Below are positions 44,348 to 54,765 of a stretch of DNA of 64,000 bases, piece after piece. The notes beneath the pieces are model-generated. The model did no database searches, was not told where the DNA came from, and worked only from the letters and a program-made list of their open reading frames with translations. The translations under genes were made by a program, and so were the position numbers. Source of the stretch: JADGHX01 sp037200125 (GTDB lineage Bacteria > Pseudomonadota > Gammaproteobacteria > Steroidobacterales > Steroidobacteraceae). Location: the NCBI GenBank assembly GCA_037200125.1, contig JBBCGS010000008.1:434001-498000 (forward strand), written 5' to 3'. Within the stretch, counting starts at the first letter, position 1; the number at the start of each line of letters is the position of its first letter.

Positions 44348-44890
44348 GTGAAACGGAGTGCCCCTTCCCAGGTCTCGGCCGACGACAGCGAGTTGTTCCG
44401 CAAGACCGTCGGGCCGGTCAAGCCGCTTCGCGAGGACCGGTTCGTCCAGACACCGCGTCGGCGGCAGGGCCGGGCCCGCTTTACGAAGGCCGGACGGCTG
44501 GCCGCGATCGAGGCGAGCCTCACCCAGATCGATCCCCTTGTCGTCGGCGGCGAGACGCTCTCGCACCGCCGGCCGGGCGTGCCCGAGAACGTGCTCCGCA
44601 AGCTCCGTCGCGGCGAGTATGGGCTCGACGCCGAGCTCGACCTGCACGGCCTCAACGTGGCACAGGCCAAACACGCACTGCATGACTTCCTCGCCGGCGC
44701 GCTCGCACGGCATGCGCTATGCGTGAGGATCATTCACGGCAAAGGCCTGCGCTCCGGCTCGCGCGGACCGGTCATCAAGAGCGCGGTCGACGCCGTGCTG
44801 CGCCAGACCTCGGCGGTCGCGGCGTATGCCTCGGCGGGGCATGCCTCCGGGGGCACCGGGGCGGTCCACGTGCTGCTTTCCACGCGCTAG
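44348..44890 (+). CDS. Smr domain protein (SmrB/YfcN-like)
   Basis: 180 residues. The Smr domain starts at about residue 92: ELDLHGLNVAQAKHALHDFL and the nuclease signature RIIHGKGLRSGSRGPVIKSAVDAVL with HGKG. In E. coli SmrB is a ribosome-rescue endonuclease that cleaves mRNA between collided ribosomes. An N-terminal basic extension (RQGRARFTKAGRLAAIE) precedes it. Convergent to truD, with stop codons overlapping by four bases. Confidence 0.85.
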   Translation: MKRSAPSQVSADDSELFRKTVGPVKPLREDRFVQTPRRRQGRARFTKAGRLAAIEASLTQIDPLVVGGETLSHRRPGVPENVLRKLRRGEYGLDAELDLHGLNVAQAKHALHDFLAGALARHALCVRIIHGKGLRSGSRGPVIKSAVDAVLRQTSAVAAYASAGHASGGTGAVHVLLSTR

Positions 44891-45948
44891 CCGGCCTCTT
44901 CCTCGACGTCTGTCTCGAACAGTTCGCGCAGCACCGTCGTCGCGAAGCTGCCTTTGGTAAGCCAGAACCGCAGGATCGCATCGGCGCCCTGCCGCTCCCA
45001 ACCCAGCTCCCGCACAGCCAGTCGCAGCGCGCGTCGTTCCTGGTTCATGCCCGCTGCGCTGACGAGTTCGCAGGCCTCGACGAGCTCGCTGCCAATCCGC
45101 TGCTCCAGATCGCGCACCCGCCCCTGCGAAAGCCACTCGCCCTTGCCCCACATTGGGCCGGTGGGATGCACGTCGAGCGCGGCGACACGCTCCGCCAGCG
45201 CCTCGTCCACGGCGTCGACGGGGAAAACGCTCCCTTTGCCGTCGAGGTTCGCGACGTCGCCGGCCTCGAGGCGGCACCAGGTGCCGTCCTTGACGCGTTC
45301 CGTGAGCACCGCGTTGAAGACGAGGCTGCGCGCGGCGGACAGCACATAGGTGCGCTCGCGCGGGTGCACGGCTGACAGATCGGGCGAGATCTTCTGAAGA
45401 TTCGCGCCGTCGCGCCCGAAGCGTTGAGGGCCAAAGAAGTTGGGCAGACCGTCACGGGCCATCGCGGCGACCCGGGCGGCGATGTCGGCGTCCGCCGCGG
45501 CGACGTCGCGCACGCGAATGGCGAACCGATTCCCCGCGAGCGCCCCCCGCGGCAGCTTCTTCGCGTGAGCGTGAGCTTCGACAACCTCGTAGCCCTCGCC
45601 TTTGGCGGCCGCGAGCAACGCGATCGTGTCGCCGACGTACGCCGCGCCACGCGGCGAGGGAACGGAGAACCACTGAGTCGTTACGGCGTGGCGATCCTTC
45701 AGCCCGGCGAAACCTACATCGTGCGGACGGCACCCCGCATGGCGCGCGATCTCCCGCGCGACCCACTCCGTATTCGCCCCGCGCTTGCGCACGCGAAAGA
45801 GGACGTGCGCGCCGGCGCCCGACGGCGCGAAGCCGAGATCCTCGTCGACAACGAAGTCTTCAGGCTCGACCCGCAGGCGTCCGGCGCCGAGCGGCGAGCC
45901 GAATGCGCGGGGTACGTCGAGCGCGCGCTCGATCCAGCGCTCACGCAT
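44887..45948 (-). CDS. truD: tRNA pseudouridine(13) synthase TruD
   Basis: 353 residues from ATG 45948 (MRERWIERALDVPRAFGSPLG). The N-terminal FVVDEDLGFAPSGAGAHVLFRVRKRGANTEWVAREIAR and the catalytic FAGLKDRHAVTTQWFSV (Asp in LKDRHA) are diagnostic, then PNFFGPQRFGRDGANL. A TTG at 45963 is a weaker start. It overlaps ispF by eight bases. ispD-ispF-truD-(pcm/surE) is the classical order; here smr is inserted on the other strand. Confidence 0.95.
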   Translation of the reverse strand: MRERWIERALDVPRAFGSPLGAGRLRVEPEDFVVDEDLGFAPSGAGAHVLFRVRKRGANTEWVAREIARHAGCRPHDVGFAGLKDRHAVTTQWFSVPSPRGAAYVGDTIALLAAAKGEGYEVVEAHAHAKKLPRGALAGNRFAIRVRDVAAADADIAARVAAMARDGLPNFFGPQRFGRDGANLQKISPDLSAVHPRERTYVLSAARSLVFNAVLTERVKDGTWCRLEAGDVANLDGKGSVFPVDAVDEALAERVAALDVHPTGPMWGKGEWLSQGRVRDLEQRIGSELVEACELVSAAGMNQERRALRLAVRELGWERQGADAILRFWLTKGSFATTVLRELFETDVEEEAG

Positions 45949-46414
45949 CGACAAGCAGCGCAATCGCCTGCGCGGCGATTCCTTCCGAGCGGCCGAGGAA
46001 GCCCAGGCGCTCCGTCGTCGTCGCTTTCACGTTCACCTCGGACGGGGGCACCTGGAGCAGCTCCGCGACGCGCGTTCGAATCGCATCCCGCACGGGGCCG
46101 ACCTTCGGCACCTCCGCAATGACCGTGATGTCCACGTTGCCGACGCGCAGCTTGCGGGCCGAGAGCATCTGGAGCACGACGGTCACGAACTGCGCGCTGT
46201 CCGCGCCTTTCCAGCGTGGGTCCTTGTCGCTGAAGTGCTGGCCGATGTCGCCCAGCCCCGCGGCGCCAAGCAGCGCATCGCAGAGCGCGTGGAGGACCAC
46301 ATCACCATCCGAATGCGCCACGACGCCGGCCGAGTGCGGCACGCGCACCCCGCCGAGCATGACGAACTCGCCCGGCCCGAAAGCATGCACGTCGAAACCT
46401 TGCCCGACCTTCAT
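45941..46414 (-). CDS. ispF: 2-C-methyl-D-erythritol 2,4-cyclodiphosphate synthase
   Basis: 157 residues, standard size. Forms the cyclic diphosphate in the MEP isoprenoid route. KVGQGFDVHAFGPG holds the zinc ligands Asp8 and His10, and HSDGDVVLHALCDALLGAAGLGDIGQHFSD the third site. KATTTERLGFLGRSEGIAAQA is the C-terminal signature. Ten bases after ispD. The gene is not fused to ispD as in some bacteria. Confidence 0.97.
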   Translation of the reverse strand: MKVGQGFDVHAFGPGEFVMLGGVRVPHSAGVVAHSDGDVVLHALCDALLGAAGLGDIGQHFSDKDPRWKGADSAQFVTVVLQMLSARKLRVGNVDITVIAEVPKVGPVRDAIRTRVAELLQVPPSEVNVKATTTERLGFLGRSEGIAAQAIALLVDA

Positions 46415-46424
46415 ACGCAGACCT

Positions 46425-47147
46425 TCATCTTCCTTTAGTTTCGCGCGCGGCCAGCAGGCTCTCCGCCAGTGCGAGATCCGCCGGCGTGGTCACCTTGATG
46501 TTCGCCGCGGAGCCTTCCACCAGCAGGGGCTGACACCCCTGCCATTCGAGCGCCTGGGATTCGTCGGTCGGGAAGCGCTTGCCTGCCAAAGCGGCTTCGA
46601 GCGCCGCCAGCAGCATCCCGAAGCGGAACATCTGAGGCGTGCTCGCGCGCCAAAGACCCGCGCGACCGACCGTCGCTTCGATTGCGGGCGCATTCGCATT
46701 GCCGTCCGAGTGAAAGGCGCGCTTGAGCGTGTCCGCCACCGGCAGCGCAAGGATGCCGCCCACCGGATGCGCGCCCACCTGGGCAATCAGCCGATCGAGA
46801 TCCGCTGCAGGCAGGCACGGCCTCGCGGCGTCATGCACGAGCACCCAGTCGTCCTTGCCGGCGCGCCGAGTGAGCGCCAGCAAGGCATTGCGAACCGACT
46901 CGCTCCGCTCGCCGCCCCCCGGGCACACCGTCACGGCAGGAATGCGCTCGGCAACCTTGGGCCACCAGCTATCCCCAGCCGCCAACGCCACAGCGGCGCC
47001 GGCACACCGGCCGTCAGAGAGAAAAGGAGCAAGCGCCCACTCGATAACCGAGCGCCCGCGCAGCGAGGCATATTGCTTGGGAACACGCTCACCAAACCTG
47101 CTGCCCGCACCTGCGGCCGGCATGACGAGCCAATAACGCATCGCCAT
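46425..47147 (-). CDS. ispD: 2-C-methyl-D-erythritol 4-phosphate cytidylyltransferase
   Basis: 240 residues. Couples MEP to CTP. The nucleotide-binding VMPAAGAGSRFGERVPKQYASLRG, VLVHDAARPCLPAADLDRLI and the late TDESQALEWQGCQPLLVEGSAANIKVTTPADL are in order. It follows ftsB by 20 bases, the usual ftsB-ispD-ispF order. Start ATG 47147; an internal ATG (MRYWLVMPAAG) six bases downstream is equally plausible. Confidence 0.95.
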   Translation of the reverse strand: MAMRYWLVMPAAGAGSRFGERVPKQYASLRGRSVIEWALAPFLSDGRCAGAAVALAAGDSWWPKVAERIPAVTVCPGGGERSESVRNALLALTRRAGKDDWVLVHDAARPCLPAADLDRLIAQVGAHPVGGILALPVADTLKRAFHSDGNANAPAIEATVGRAGLWRASTPQMFRFGMLLAALEAALAGKRFPTDESQALEWQGCQPLLVEGSAANIKVTTPADLALAESLLAARETKGR

Positions 47148-47167
47148 AGCGTATTAGGAATAGCGGC

Positions 47168-47485
47168 TCAGCGCGCGGCAGTTCGCGTGGGCGGGGCGGC
47201 CGCATCTTTGCCGCGAGGAGGAATGACCTGATAGAAGGTCTCGTTACCCGCGATCATGCCGAGATCGCTGCGCGCCCGCTCTTCGAGGGCGGTGACGCCC
47301 TTCTTCAGATCGCGGACTTCAGCGGCGAGGCGGGTGTTGCGGCTCACGAGACTCTCGTTCTCGAGCCGCTGGTCTTCGACCGCCAGCTCGAGCCGTGCCA
47401 GTTCCTGCACGCCTTCGTGAGACATCCACAAGCGGTACTGCAAAAGCAGAACGACAACGCCGAGTGCTGCGGCAAACCACTTCAT
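47168..47485 (-). CDS. ftsB: Cell division protein FtsB
   Basis: 105 residues from ATG 47485 (MKWFAAALGVVVLLLQYRLW). A single-pass membrane protein of the FtsQLB divisome complex. After the transmembrane helix a coiled coil runs through LELAVEDQRLENESLVSRNTRLAAEVRDLKKG, ending RARSDLGMIAGNETFYQVI, the conserved FtsB signature. A longer start at 47527 lies in repeat A DNA and was rejected. Follows eno, as in E. coli. Confidence 0.93.
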   Translation of the reverse strand: MKWFAAALGVVVLLLQYRLWMSHEGVQELARLELAVEDQRLENESLVSRNTRLAAEVRDLKKGVTALEERARSDLGMIAGNETFYQVIPPRGKDAAAPPTRTAAR

Positions 47486-47510
47486 TATGAGGGCGAGAGT
47501 ATCAGAAAAA

Positions 47511-47585
47511 GGCGAAGAAGCCCTCAATCGCCGGGCGGCTGAGAGCGCTGCTCCAAGCCGCCCGGCGATTGAGGGCTTCTTCGCC
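47511..47585. repeat. Repeat family A, inverted pair forming a perfect 30-bp stem
   Basis: Arms 47511-47540 and 47556-47585 are exact inverse complements (GGCGAAGAAGCCC outward, core GCCCTCAATCGCCGGGC) separated by 15 bases. It lies between the eno stop and the ftsB start, so it could also act in transcript processing or termination. Confidence 0.95.
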
Positions 47586-47610
47586 GCACATGATGGCTAC
47601 ACGGCCGCCG

Positions 47611-48891
47611 CTAGATTTTTACGGGGAAAGCGCCCTTGCCGGCATAGCGAACGGTGCCCAGCTCACCCTCGATCCGAAGCAGCTGGTTGTACTTGGCCAT
47701 ACGATCCGAGCGGGACAGCGACCCGGTCTTGATCTGTGTCGACGCCGTAGCAACGGCGATGTCCGCAATGGTGTTGTCCTCGGTCTCACCAGACCGATGC
47801 GACACCACCGACGCATACTTCGCCTTGTCCGCCATGTCGATCGCCGCGATCGTCTCCGTCAGGGTGCCGATCTGGTTCACCTTGATCAGGATGGAGTTCG
47901 CGATGTGCTTGTCGATGCCTTCCTGCAGGATCTTCGTGTTCGTCACGAAGAGATCGTCGCCGACCAGCTGGATCTTGCCGCCCAGCGCCTTCGTGAGCTG
48001 CGCCCACCCGTCCCAGTCCCCTTCCGCCATACCGTCTTCGATGGTGATGATCGGGTAATTCGCGGCGAGGTCGGACAGATACTTCACGAACTCAGCCGGG
48101 CTGAACTTGCGCCCCTCCGATTCGAGCTCGTAAACGCCGTTCTTGAAGAACTCGGAAGACGCGACGTCGAGGCCGAGGTAGATGTCCTGCCCGAGCTTGT
48201 AACCCGCCTTCTCGACAGCGTGCTGGATGACATCCAGCGCCTCGGCATTGGAGCCGAGATCCGGCGCGAACCCGCCCTCGTCACCCACGGCCGTCGACAT
48301 GCCCTTGTCGTTCAGCACCTTCTTGAGGGTGTGGAACACCTCCGCACCGTAGCGCAGGGCTTCCCGAAACGTCGGCGCGCCCACCGGCAGGATCATGAAC
48401 TCCTGGATATCGAGCTTGTTGTTGGCGTGCGCGCCGCCGTTGATGATGTTCATCATCGGCACCGGCATCACCGGCTCCCGCCCCATCGCCAGCGTCTTGT
48501 AGAGCGGCAGCTTCGCATCGTTCGCGGCCGCATGCGCATTGGCGAGCGAGATCGCGAGCAGCGCGTTGGCGCCGAGGCGCCCTTTGTTCTCCGTGCCGTC
48601 GAGATCGATCATCTTGCGATCGAGGCCCGCCTGGTCCTGCGCATCGTGGCCCACCAGCGCCTTCTTGAGCACCGTGTTCACGTGATCCACGGCCTTCAGC
48701 ACACCCTTGCCGAGATAGCGCTTCTTGTCGCCATCGCGCAGCTCGACCGCTTCGCGCGTACCCGTCGATGCGCCGGAGGGCACGGCTGCACGGCCGATCG
48801 CCCCGCTTTCCAGCACCACATCCGCTTCGACGGTCGGGTTGCCTCGAGAGTCGATGATTTCGCGGCCGCGGATGTCGGTGATACGAGTCAT
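47611..48891 (-). CDS. eno: Enolase
   Basis: 426 residues. Converts 2-phosphoglycerate to phosphoenolpyruvate. Full landmarks: DSRGNPTVEADVVLESGAIGRAAVPSGASTGTREA, the catalytic region DEGGFAPDLGSNAEAL, EDGMAEGDWDGW, ILIKVNQIGTLTET and SHRSGETEDNTIADIAV. Length as in the family. 36 bases downstream of kdsA; followed by the repeat-A hairpin and ftsB. Confidence 0.98.
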   Translation of the reverse strand: MTRITDIRGREIIDSRGNPTVEADVVLESGAIGRAAVPSGASTGTREAVELRDGDKKRYLGKGVLKAVDHVNTVLKKALVGHDAQDQAGLDRKMIDLDGTENKGRLGANALLAISLANAHAAANDAKLPLYKTLAMGREPVMPVPMMNIINGGAHANNKLDIQEFMILPVGAPTFREALRYGAEVFHTLKKVLNDKGMSTAVGDEGGFAPDLGSNAEALDVIQHAVEKAGYKLGQDIYLGLDVASSEFFKNGVYELESEGRKFSPAEFVKYLSDLAANYPIITIEDGMAEGDWDGWAQLTKALGGKIQLVGDDLFVTNTKILQEGIDKHIANSILIKVNQIGTLTETIAAIDMADKAKYASVVSHRSGETEDNTIADIAVATASTQIKTGSLSRSDRMAKYNQLLRIEGELGTVRYAGKGAFPVKI

Positions 48892-48927
48892 TGGGAGGGG
48901 CCCTTCAGTCGTTGTTCGAGTGGATTT

Positions 48928-49776
48928 TCAGGATTTGATGTCGGCGAGCAGCGATTCTTCGAACGGCCGCGCCTTGACCGCAACATCTATTTCTTTGAGC
49001 GTCGTGAGCAGCGTCATCATGCGATCGAGAGGCCACGCGTTCGGGCCGTCCGAGAGCGCTTTGGCCGGGTCCGGATGCGTCTCCATGAACACGCCCGCCA
49101 CACCCGCGGCCACTGCCGCGCGCGCCAGCACGGGCACGAACTCCCGCTGCCCGCCCGACGCCGAGCCTTTCCCGCCCGGCAGCTGCACGGAATGCGTGGC
49201 GTCGAACACCACCGGGCACCCCGTCTCGCGCATCACGGACAGCGAGCGCATGTCCGACACCAGATTGTTGTAGCCGAACGAGAAGCCCCGCTCGCACACC
49301 ATGATCTGCTGGTTGCCCGTGGAGCGCGCCTTGTCGACGACATTCTTCATTTCCCACGGCGACAGGAACTGGCCCTTCTTGATGTTGACGGGCTTGCCCT
49401 GCGAGCAGACGTTCAGGATGAAATTGGTCTGGCGCGCGAGGAACGCCGGCGTCTGCATGACGTCGACGACGGCCGCGACTTCGTTGAAGGGCGTGTCTTC
49501 GTGCACGTCCGTAAGCACCGGCACGCCGACTTTTGCGCGCACACCCTCGAGAATCTTGAGGCCGCCTTCGAGGCCGGGGCCGCGGAAGCTGTCCTTCGAC
49601 GAGCGGTTCGCCTTGTCGAACGAGGCTTTGAAGATATACGGAATTCCGAGCTTGCCAGTGAGCTCTTTCATCGCGCCAGCGACCTGCTCCACCAGCGCCT
49701 GGCTCTCGATGACGCAGGGGCCCGCGATGAGGAAGAACGGCCGGTCGATGCCGACCTCGAACCCGGCGAGCTTCAT
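48928..49776 (-). CDS. kdsA: KDO-8-phosphate synthase
   Basis: 282 residues. Condenses PEP and arabinose 5-phosphate for lipopolysaccharide. Landmarks: FFLIAGPCVIESQALVEQVAG, IFKASFDKANRSSKDSFRGPGLEGGLKIL, VLTDVHEDTPF, CERGFSFGYNNLVSDMRSL and VFDATHSVQLPGGKGSASGGQREFVP. The enzyme is of the metal-independent class (Asn in NRSS). pyrG-kdsA-eno-ftsB order as in E. coli and relatives. Confidence 0.97.
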   Translation of the reverse strand: MKLAGFEVGIDRPFFLIAGPCVIESQALVEQVAGAMKELTGKLGIPYIFKASFDKANRSSKDSFRGPGLEGGLKILEGVRAKVGVPVLTDVHEDTPFNEVAAVVDVMQTPAFLARQTNFILNVCSQGKPVNIKKGQFLSPWEMKNVVDKARSTGNQQIMVCERGFSFGYNNLVSDMRSLSVMRETGCPVVFDATHSVQLPGGKGSASGGQREFVPVLARAAVAAGVAGVFMETHPDPAKALSDGPNAWPLDRMMTLLTTLKEIDVAVKARPFEESLLADIKS

Positions 49777-49897
49777 GCGCGCGCGCCTCGTCTACCGGAA
49801 AAAAGTCGCCAGCAGCGCTTTTCTCGAGACCCCACGCGACCACCGGCGGCGAAAAGCGCGGCTCCCGCCGCCTGCCTCGGCGCGTGGCTACGCCCGA

Positions 49898-51544
<1,647 letters not shown>

Positions 51545-51695
51545 GGTGGTGAGCCTTAATTGTAAGTTTGCGAGGAAGACCGTCGAGAGAGAACCGGGTG
51601 CCGGCCCAGGTATCGACAATGGCCCGTTTGGAAGGCCAGGATCGACGGGCCGACAGGTTATCAAATCGCGGCGGGTGCCGGAAGGGCGGTATGGT

Positions 51696-51996
51696 TTAAA
51701 CGCGGCAGTGAATCCGCTTCATTGCGCTGTCGTCGGGGTTGTAGCGCGGATCGTCGGCGGTAAATGTCTCGTCCAGCATTCGCAACCGGGTTATTTCAGC
51801 GACCGCCCACAGCTTCCCGGTGCCGAACCCGCCGGAGGCGCTTGAGCCGCGAACCTGCACCGCCCGCAGCACCTCGACATCACGCGTGGAGATGCCGTGG
51901 CAAATACGGCGCCACGACGCGCGGCCGACCGTGATACTGGAACTCGAGCAGTGCCCGCTTGCGGATGGCTTCGCATATGAGGGACGTTCCCGGCAC
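51696..51996 (-). pseudogene. Small conserved WYL-like protein, interrupted by a one-base frameshift
   Basis: Restored length about 99 residues. First frame from GTG 51996: VPGTSLICEAIRKRALLEFQ, then YHGRPRVVAPY. After dropping one A from the AAA at 51902-51904 (plus strand) it continues CHGISTRDVEVLRAVQVRG, then SSASGGFGTGKLWAVAEITR and NPDDSAMKRIHCRV. The pattern of LEF-x-YxGxxRVVAPYxHG with a late GKLW is that of a short, widespread family I know only as hypothetical, with a WYL-like opening. It lies downstream of tilS by ten bases and may have been cotranscribed. Confidence 0.6.
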
Positions 51997-52006
51997 GCGC
52001 CAGACC

Positions 52007-53527
52007 TCACCGCACCGCGAAGCGCAGACGCGCGCGACGCCGGGTTCGACTGCCGGCGTGCACGGAGGCGTCGAGCCAGCGATCGCCGACGGCGATCAGC
52101 TTGCCGGCCGCGTAAAGCAGCGGGAGCGATTCGCGCTCCGCAAGCGGCACTTTCGCCTCCTGGAGCAGCGCTTTCAATTTGCGCGTCCGAGCGCCCGGAC
52201 CGGTGCGCAGGCTCTCGCCACCGCTCCGACCCCGTACGCTCAGGACTTCTGGAAGCGCGTCGAGGTCGAGCGGTCCATGCCGATCTCGCTCGAGGGTGAG
52301 CGTGCCGGCGCGGGGAGCAGTGAGTTGCAGCTTCCGCGATTTGCGCCAGTGCCAGGTCTGCGCGGCCGACGACTCCGCACCCGGCGCGGCCCAAGCAGCA
52401 GAGGCCGGCGCGCCGCTGGCCGGCTCGTCGAGGGAGGCGTCAGCAGACGCGGCGAGCGGCGCTCGGGCCGGCCCGCCCTCGCGAATTGAAAGTACATCGG
52501 CGTGCCGTTCGACCCGTGTGTCGTTCCAGCGCACCTGCGGGTTCGCGTCGGCTCTGGCGTCGAGCAACGGGCCCGCGAGCTCATCGAGCCGGCGCGTGTC
52601 GGGCACCGTGAAGCCCGCGCGGGTGATCCAGAAGCGGAGCGCGTTTCGTCGCCGGTCAGCGTCGAGCGCTCGCAGCGTCTGCGCCGAAAGAGAAGCGCCC
52701 ACCGAAGCGCGCTCGACATCCGCGCGCGCCACCGCGTCGAGCAGTCGACGCGCCTCAGCGGCGTGGCGTGCGGCGCGTGAGACGGCGGCGCCGGCGCCCG
52801 GCCACCGCTCGCGGACGAGCGGCAGAACGGTGCGACGCAGATAGTTGCGATCGAAGCGTTCGTCTGTGTTGGTGTCGTCGTCGATCCACGCAAGATCGTG
52901 CGCGCGCGCCCAGTCTTCGAGGTCTACGCGAGACCGCGTGAGCAGCGGCCGTGCGAGCCGCCCGCCGGCGAATGGCACAACGTCAGGCATCGCGGCCAGG
53001 CCGGCCACACCGGCACCTCTCAGGAGTTGCAGGAACACCGTTTCGAGTTGGTCATCCTGATGGTGCCCGGTGAGCAGGACCTCACCCGGCCGAAGCGCGC
53101 CCGCCAGCGCCGCGTATCGCGCATCGCGCGCCGACGCTTCGAGTGAGGCGCCGCGCGGCCGTGGCACACGCACCTTGATTACCTGGAGCGGCACACCGAG
53201 CTTCCCGGCCAAGCTCGAGCAATACGCAGCCCACGCGTTTGCATTGGGATGCAGGCCATGGTGCACGTGGATGGCGCGAAGCGAAGAAGCCCTCAATCGC
53301 CGGGCGGCTGAAGACGCGGAGCGCTCGGACGCCGCGCGGCTCGGAGGCGTCCTTCTTAGCCGCCCGGCGATTGAGGGCTTCCTGGCACAAGCCGCCAGCG
53401 CCGCGAGCAACGTCACCGAGTCGACGCCGCCGCTCAGGGCGACGCAAAGGGACACCTCAGGAAATTCCGGCAGCAGCGTCGTAAGCCGCGCCTCGAGCCA
53501 CTGTTCGCTGAAGGCTGCGCTTTTCAT
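52007..53527 (-). CDS. tilS: tRNA(Ile)-lysidine synthetase with repeat A inserted in frame
   Basis: 506 residues. TilS changes C34 of the AUA-reading tRNA-Ile to lysidine and is usually essential. The ATP-binding PP-loop SGGVDS lies at 32-37, LRAIHVHHGLHPNANAWA follows, and LLTGHHQDDQLETVFLQLLRG continues the catalytic fold. Between them, residues 48-82 (ARKPSIAGRLRRT...) are encoded by an inverted pair of repeat A and have no counterpart in the family. The C-terminal domains contain a further low-complexity stretch (ASLDEPASGAPASAAWA). The gene is open throughout, so a functional protein with a surface loop is likely. Confidence 0.92.
   Translation of the reverse strand: MKSAAFSEQWLEARLTTLLPEFPEVSLCVALSGGVDSVTLLAALAACARKPSIAGRLRRTPPSRAASERSASSAARRLRASSLRAIHVHHGLHPNANAWAAYCSSLAGKLGVPLQVIKVRVPRPRGASLEASARDARYAALAGALRPGEVLLTGHHQDDQLETVFLQLLRGAGVAGLAAMPDVVPFAGGRLARPLLTRSRVDLEDWARAHDLAWIDDDTNTDERFDRNYLRRTVLPLVRERWPGAGAAVSRAARHAAEARRLLDAVARADVERASVGASLSAQTLRALDADRRRNALRFWITRAGFTVPDTRRLDELAGPLLDARADANPQVRWNDTRVERHADVLSIREGGPARAPLAASADASLDEPASGAPASAAWAAPGAESSAAQTWHWRKSRKLQLTAPRAGTLTLERDRHGPLDLDALPEVLSVRGRSGGESLRTGPGARTRKLKALLQEAKVPLAERESLPLLYAAGKLIAVGDRWLDASVHAGSRTRRRARLRFAVR
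53281..53384. repeat. Repeat family A, inverted pair inside tilS
   Basis: Arms 53281-53309 and 53358-53381, with the common core GCCCTCAATCGCCGGGC, separated by 48 bases. The inserted DNA, about 105 bases, keeps the tilS frame open. It encodes ARKPSIAGRL on one side and ARRLRASS on the other. Confidence 0.95.
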
Positions 53528-53548
53528 CCGCGCGCGCCCGTCACGACG

Positions 53549-54520
53549 TCACTCTTTCTCTTTGGTTTCGGAGAACACGCCGAAGGACGCGATCTTCGCC
53601 TGGCGCTCCGCGCGCATTTCGTCGGGCGGCAGTTTTTCGAGCGACGCGAGGTGGCGGATGATCGCCGACTTCAAACGCTCCGCGATCACCTGGTGATTGC
53701 GATGCGCGCCGCCCAGCGGCTCTTCGATCACCTCGTCCACGAGACCGAGCTGCGACAGGCGCTGCGCCGTGAGGCCCATCGCATCCGCCGCCGCTTCTTT
53801 CTTGTCCGCGCTCTTCCAGAGAATGGAGGCGCAGCCTTCCGGCGAAATCACCGAGTACACGCTGTACTGGAGCATGAGCAGGCGATCGCATACGCCGATC
53901 GCGATAGCGCCGCCCGAGCCGCCCTCGCCCGTGACGACGCTGACGATCGGAACGCGTAGCACCGTCATCTCGAACAGGTTGCGCGCGATCGCTTCGCTCT
54001 GGCCACGCTCTTCCGCGCCAACGCCGGGATATGCACCCTGCGTGTCGATGAACGTGACGAGCGGCAGGCTGAAGCGCTCCGCCAGGCGCATGAGACGCAG
54101 GGCCTTTCGGTAGCCCTCCGGCTTGGGCATGCCGTAGTTGCGCCGAACGCGCTCCTTGGTATCGCGCCCCTTCTGGTGACCGATGAGCATGAACGCCCGC
54201 CCGGCAATGCGCGCGAGCCCGCCCACGATTGCCAGATCGTCCGAGAACATGCGGTCGCCATGCAGCTCGTGGAACTCGTCGCAGATGGTGTTGGCGTAAT
54301 CGAGCGTGTACGGCCGCTGCGGATGACGTGCGAGCTGCGTGATCTGCCAGGGCGACAGGTTGGCGAAGATGCTCGTCGTGAGCTGCCGGCTCTTGGCCTG
54401 CAGGCGCGAGATCTCGTCCTGGATGTTCACTGCGGAGTCGGAACTGACGTGTTTCAGCTCCTCGATCTTGGCTTCGAGCTCGGCGATCGGCTGTTCGAAA
54501 TCTAGGAATGCGACGGCCAT
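53549..54520 (-). CDS. accA: Acetyl-CoA carboxylase carboxyltransferase subunit alpha
   Basis: 323 residues. Part of the carboxyltransferase that makes malonyl-CoA. FLDFEQPIAELEAKIEEL opens, then DEFHELHGDRMFSDDLAIVGGLARIAGR, GHQKGRDTKERVRRNYGMPKPEGYRKALRLM and TFIDTQGAYPGVGAEERGQSEAIARNLFEM. Length like E. coli (319). Placed between dnaE and tilS, the conserved dnaE-accA-tilS order. Confidence 0.97.
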   Translation of the reverse strand: MAVAFLDFEQPIAELEAKIEELKHVSSDSAVNIQDEISRLQAKSRQLTTSIFANLSPWQITQLARHPQRPYTLDYANTICDEFHELHGDRMFSDDLAIVGGLARIAGRAFMLIGHQKGRDTKERVRRNYGMPKPEGYRKALRLMRLAERFSLPLVTFIDTQGAYPGVGAEERGQSEAIARNLFEMTVLRVPIVSVVTGEGGSGGAIAIGVCDRLLMLQYSVYSVISPEGCASILWKSADKKEAAADAMGLTAQRLSQLGLVDEVIEEPLGGAHRNHQVIAERLKSAIIRHLASLEKLPPDEMRAERQAKIASFGVFSETKEKE

Positions 54521-54616
54521 TAGAAAAGGACGATTGTTGAGCGATGCGCGAGGGTAAGGGGCGTTTGGATTCGGCGCAAGTCATTGACTCTACGGCGATG
54601 AAGAGGCCCTGAAGAT

Positions 54617-54749
54617 GAAGAAGCCCTCGATCGCCGGGCGGCTGGGAGGGCGCGGAGCCGCTCTCTATCAGCCGCCCGGCGATCGAGGGCTTCTTCGCTC
54701 TCCAAGCCGCAGGCACTCTCCCAGCCACCCGGCGATTGAGGGCCTCTTC
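54617..54749. repeat. Repeat family A, three units between accA and dnaE
   Basis: Units at 54617-54643 (forward), 54670-54696 (inverted) and 54723-54749 (inverted, diverged). The first two share CTCGATCG in place of CTCAATCG on both arms, a paired change keeping the stem intact. The 245-base gap holds nothing else that I can recognise. Confidence 0.92.
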
Positions 54750-54765
54750 GCTCTCGAGGGTTTCT

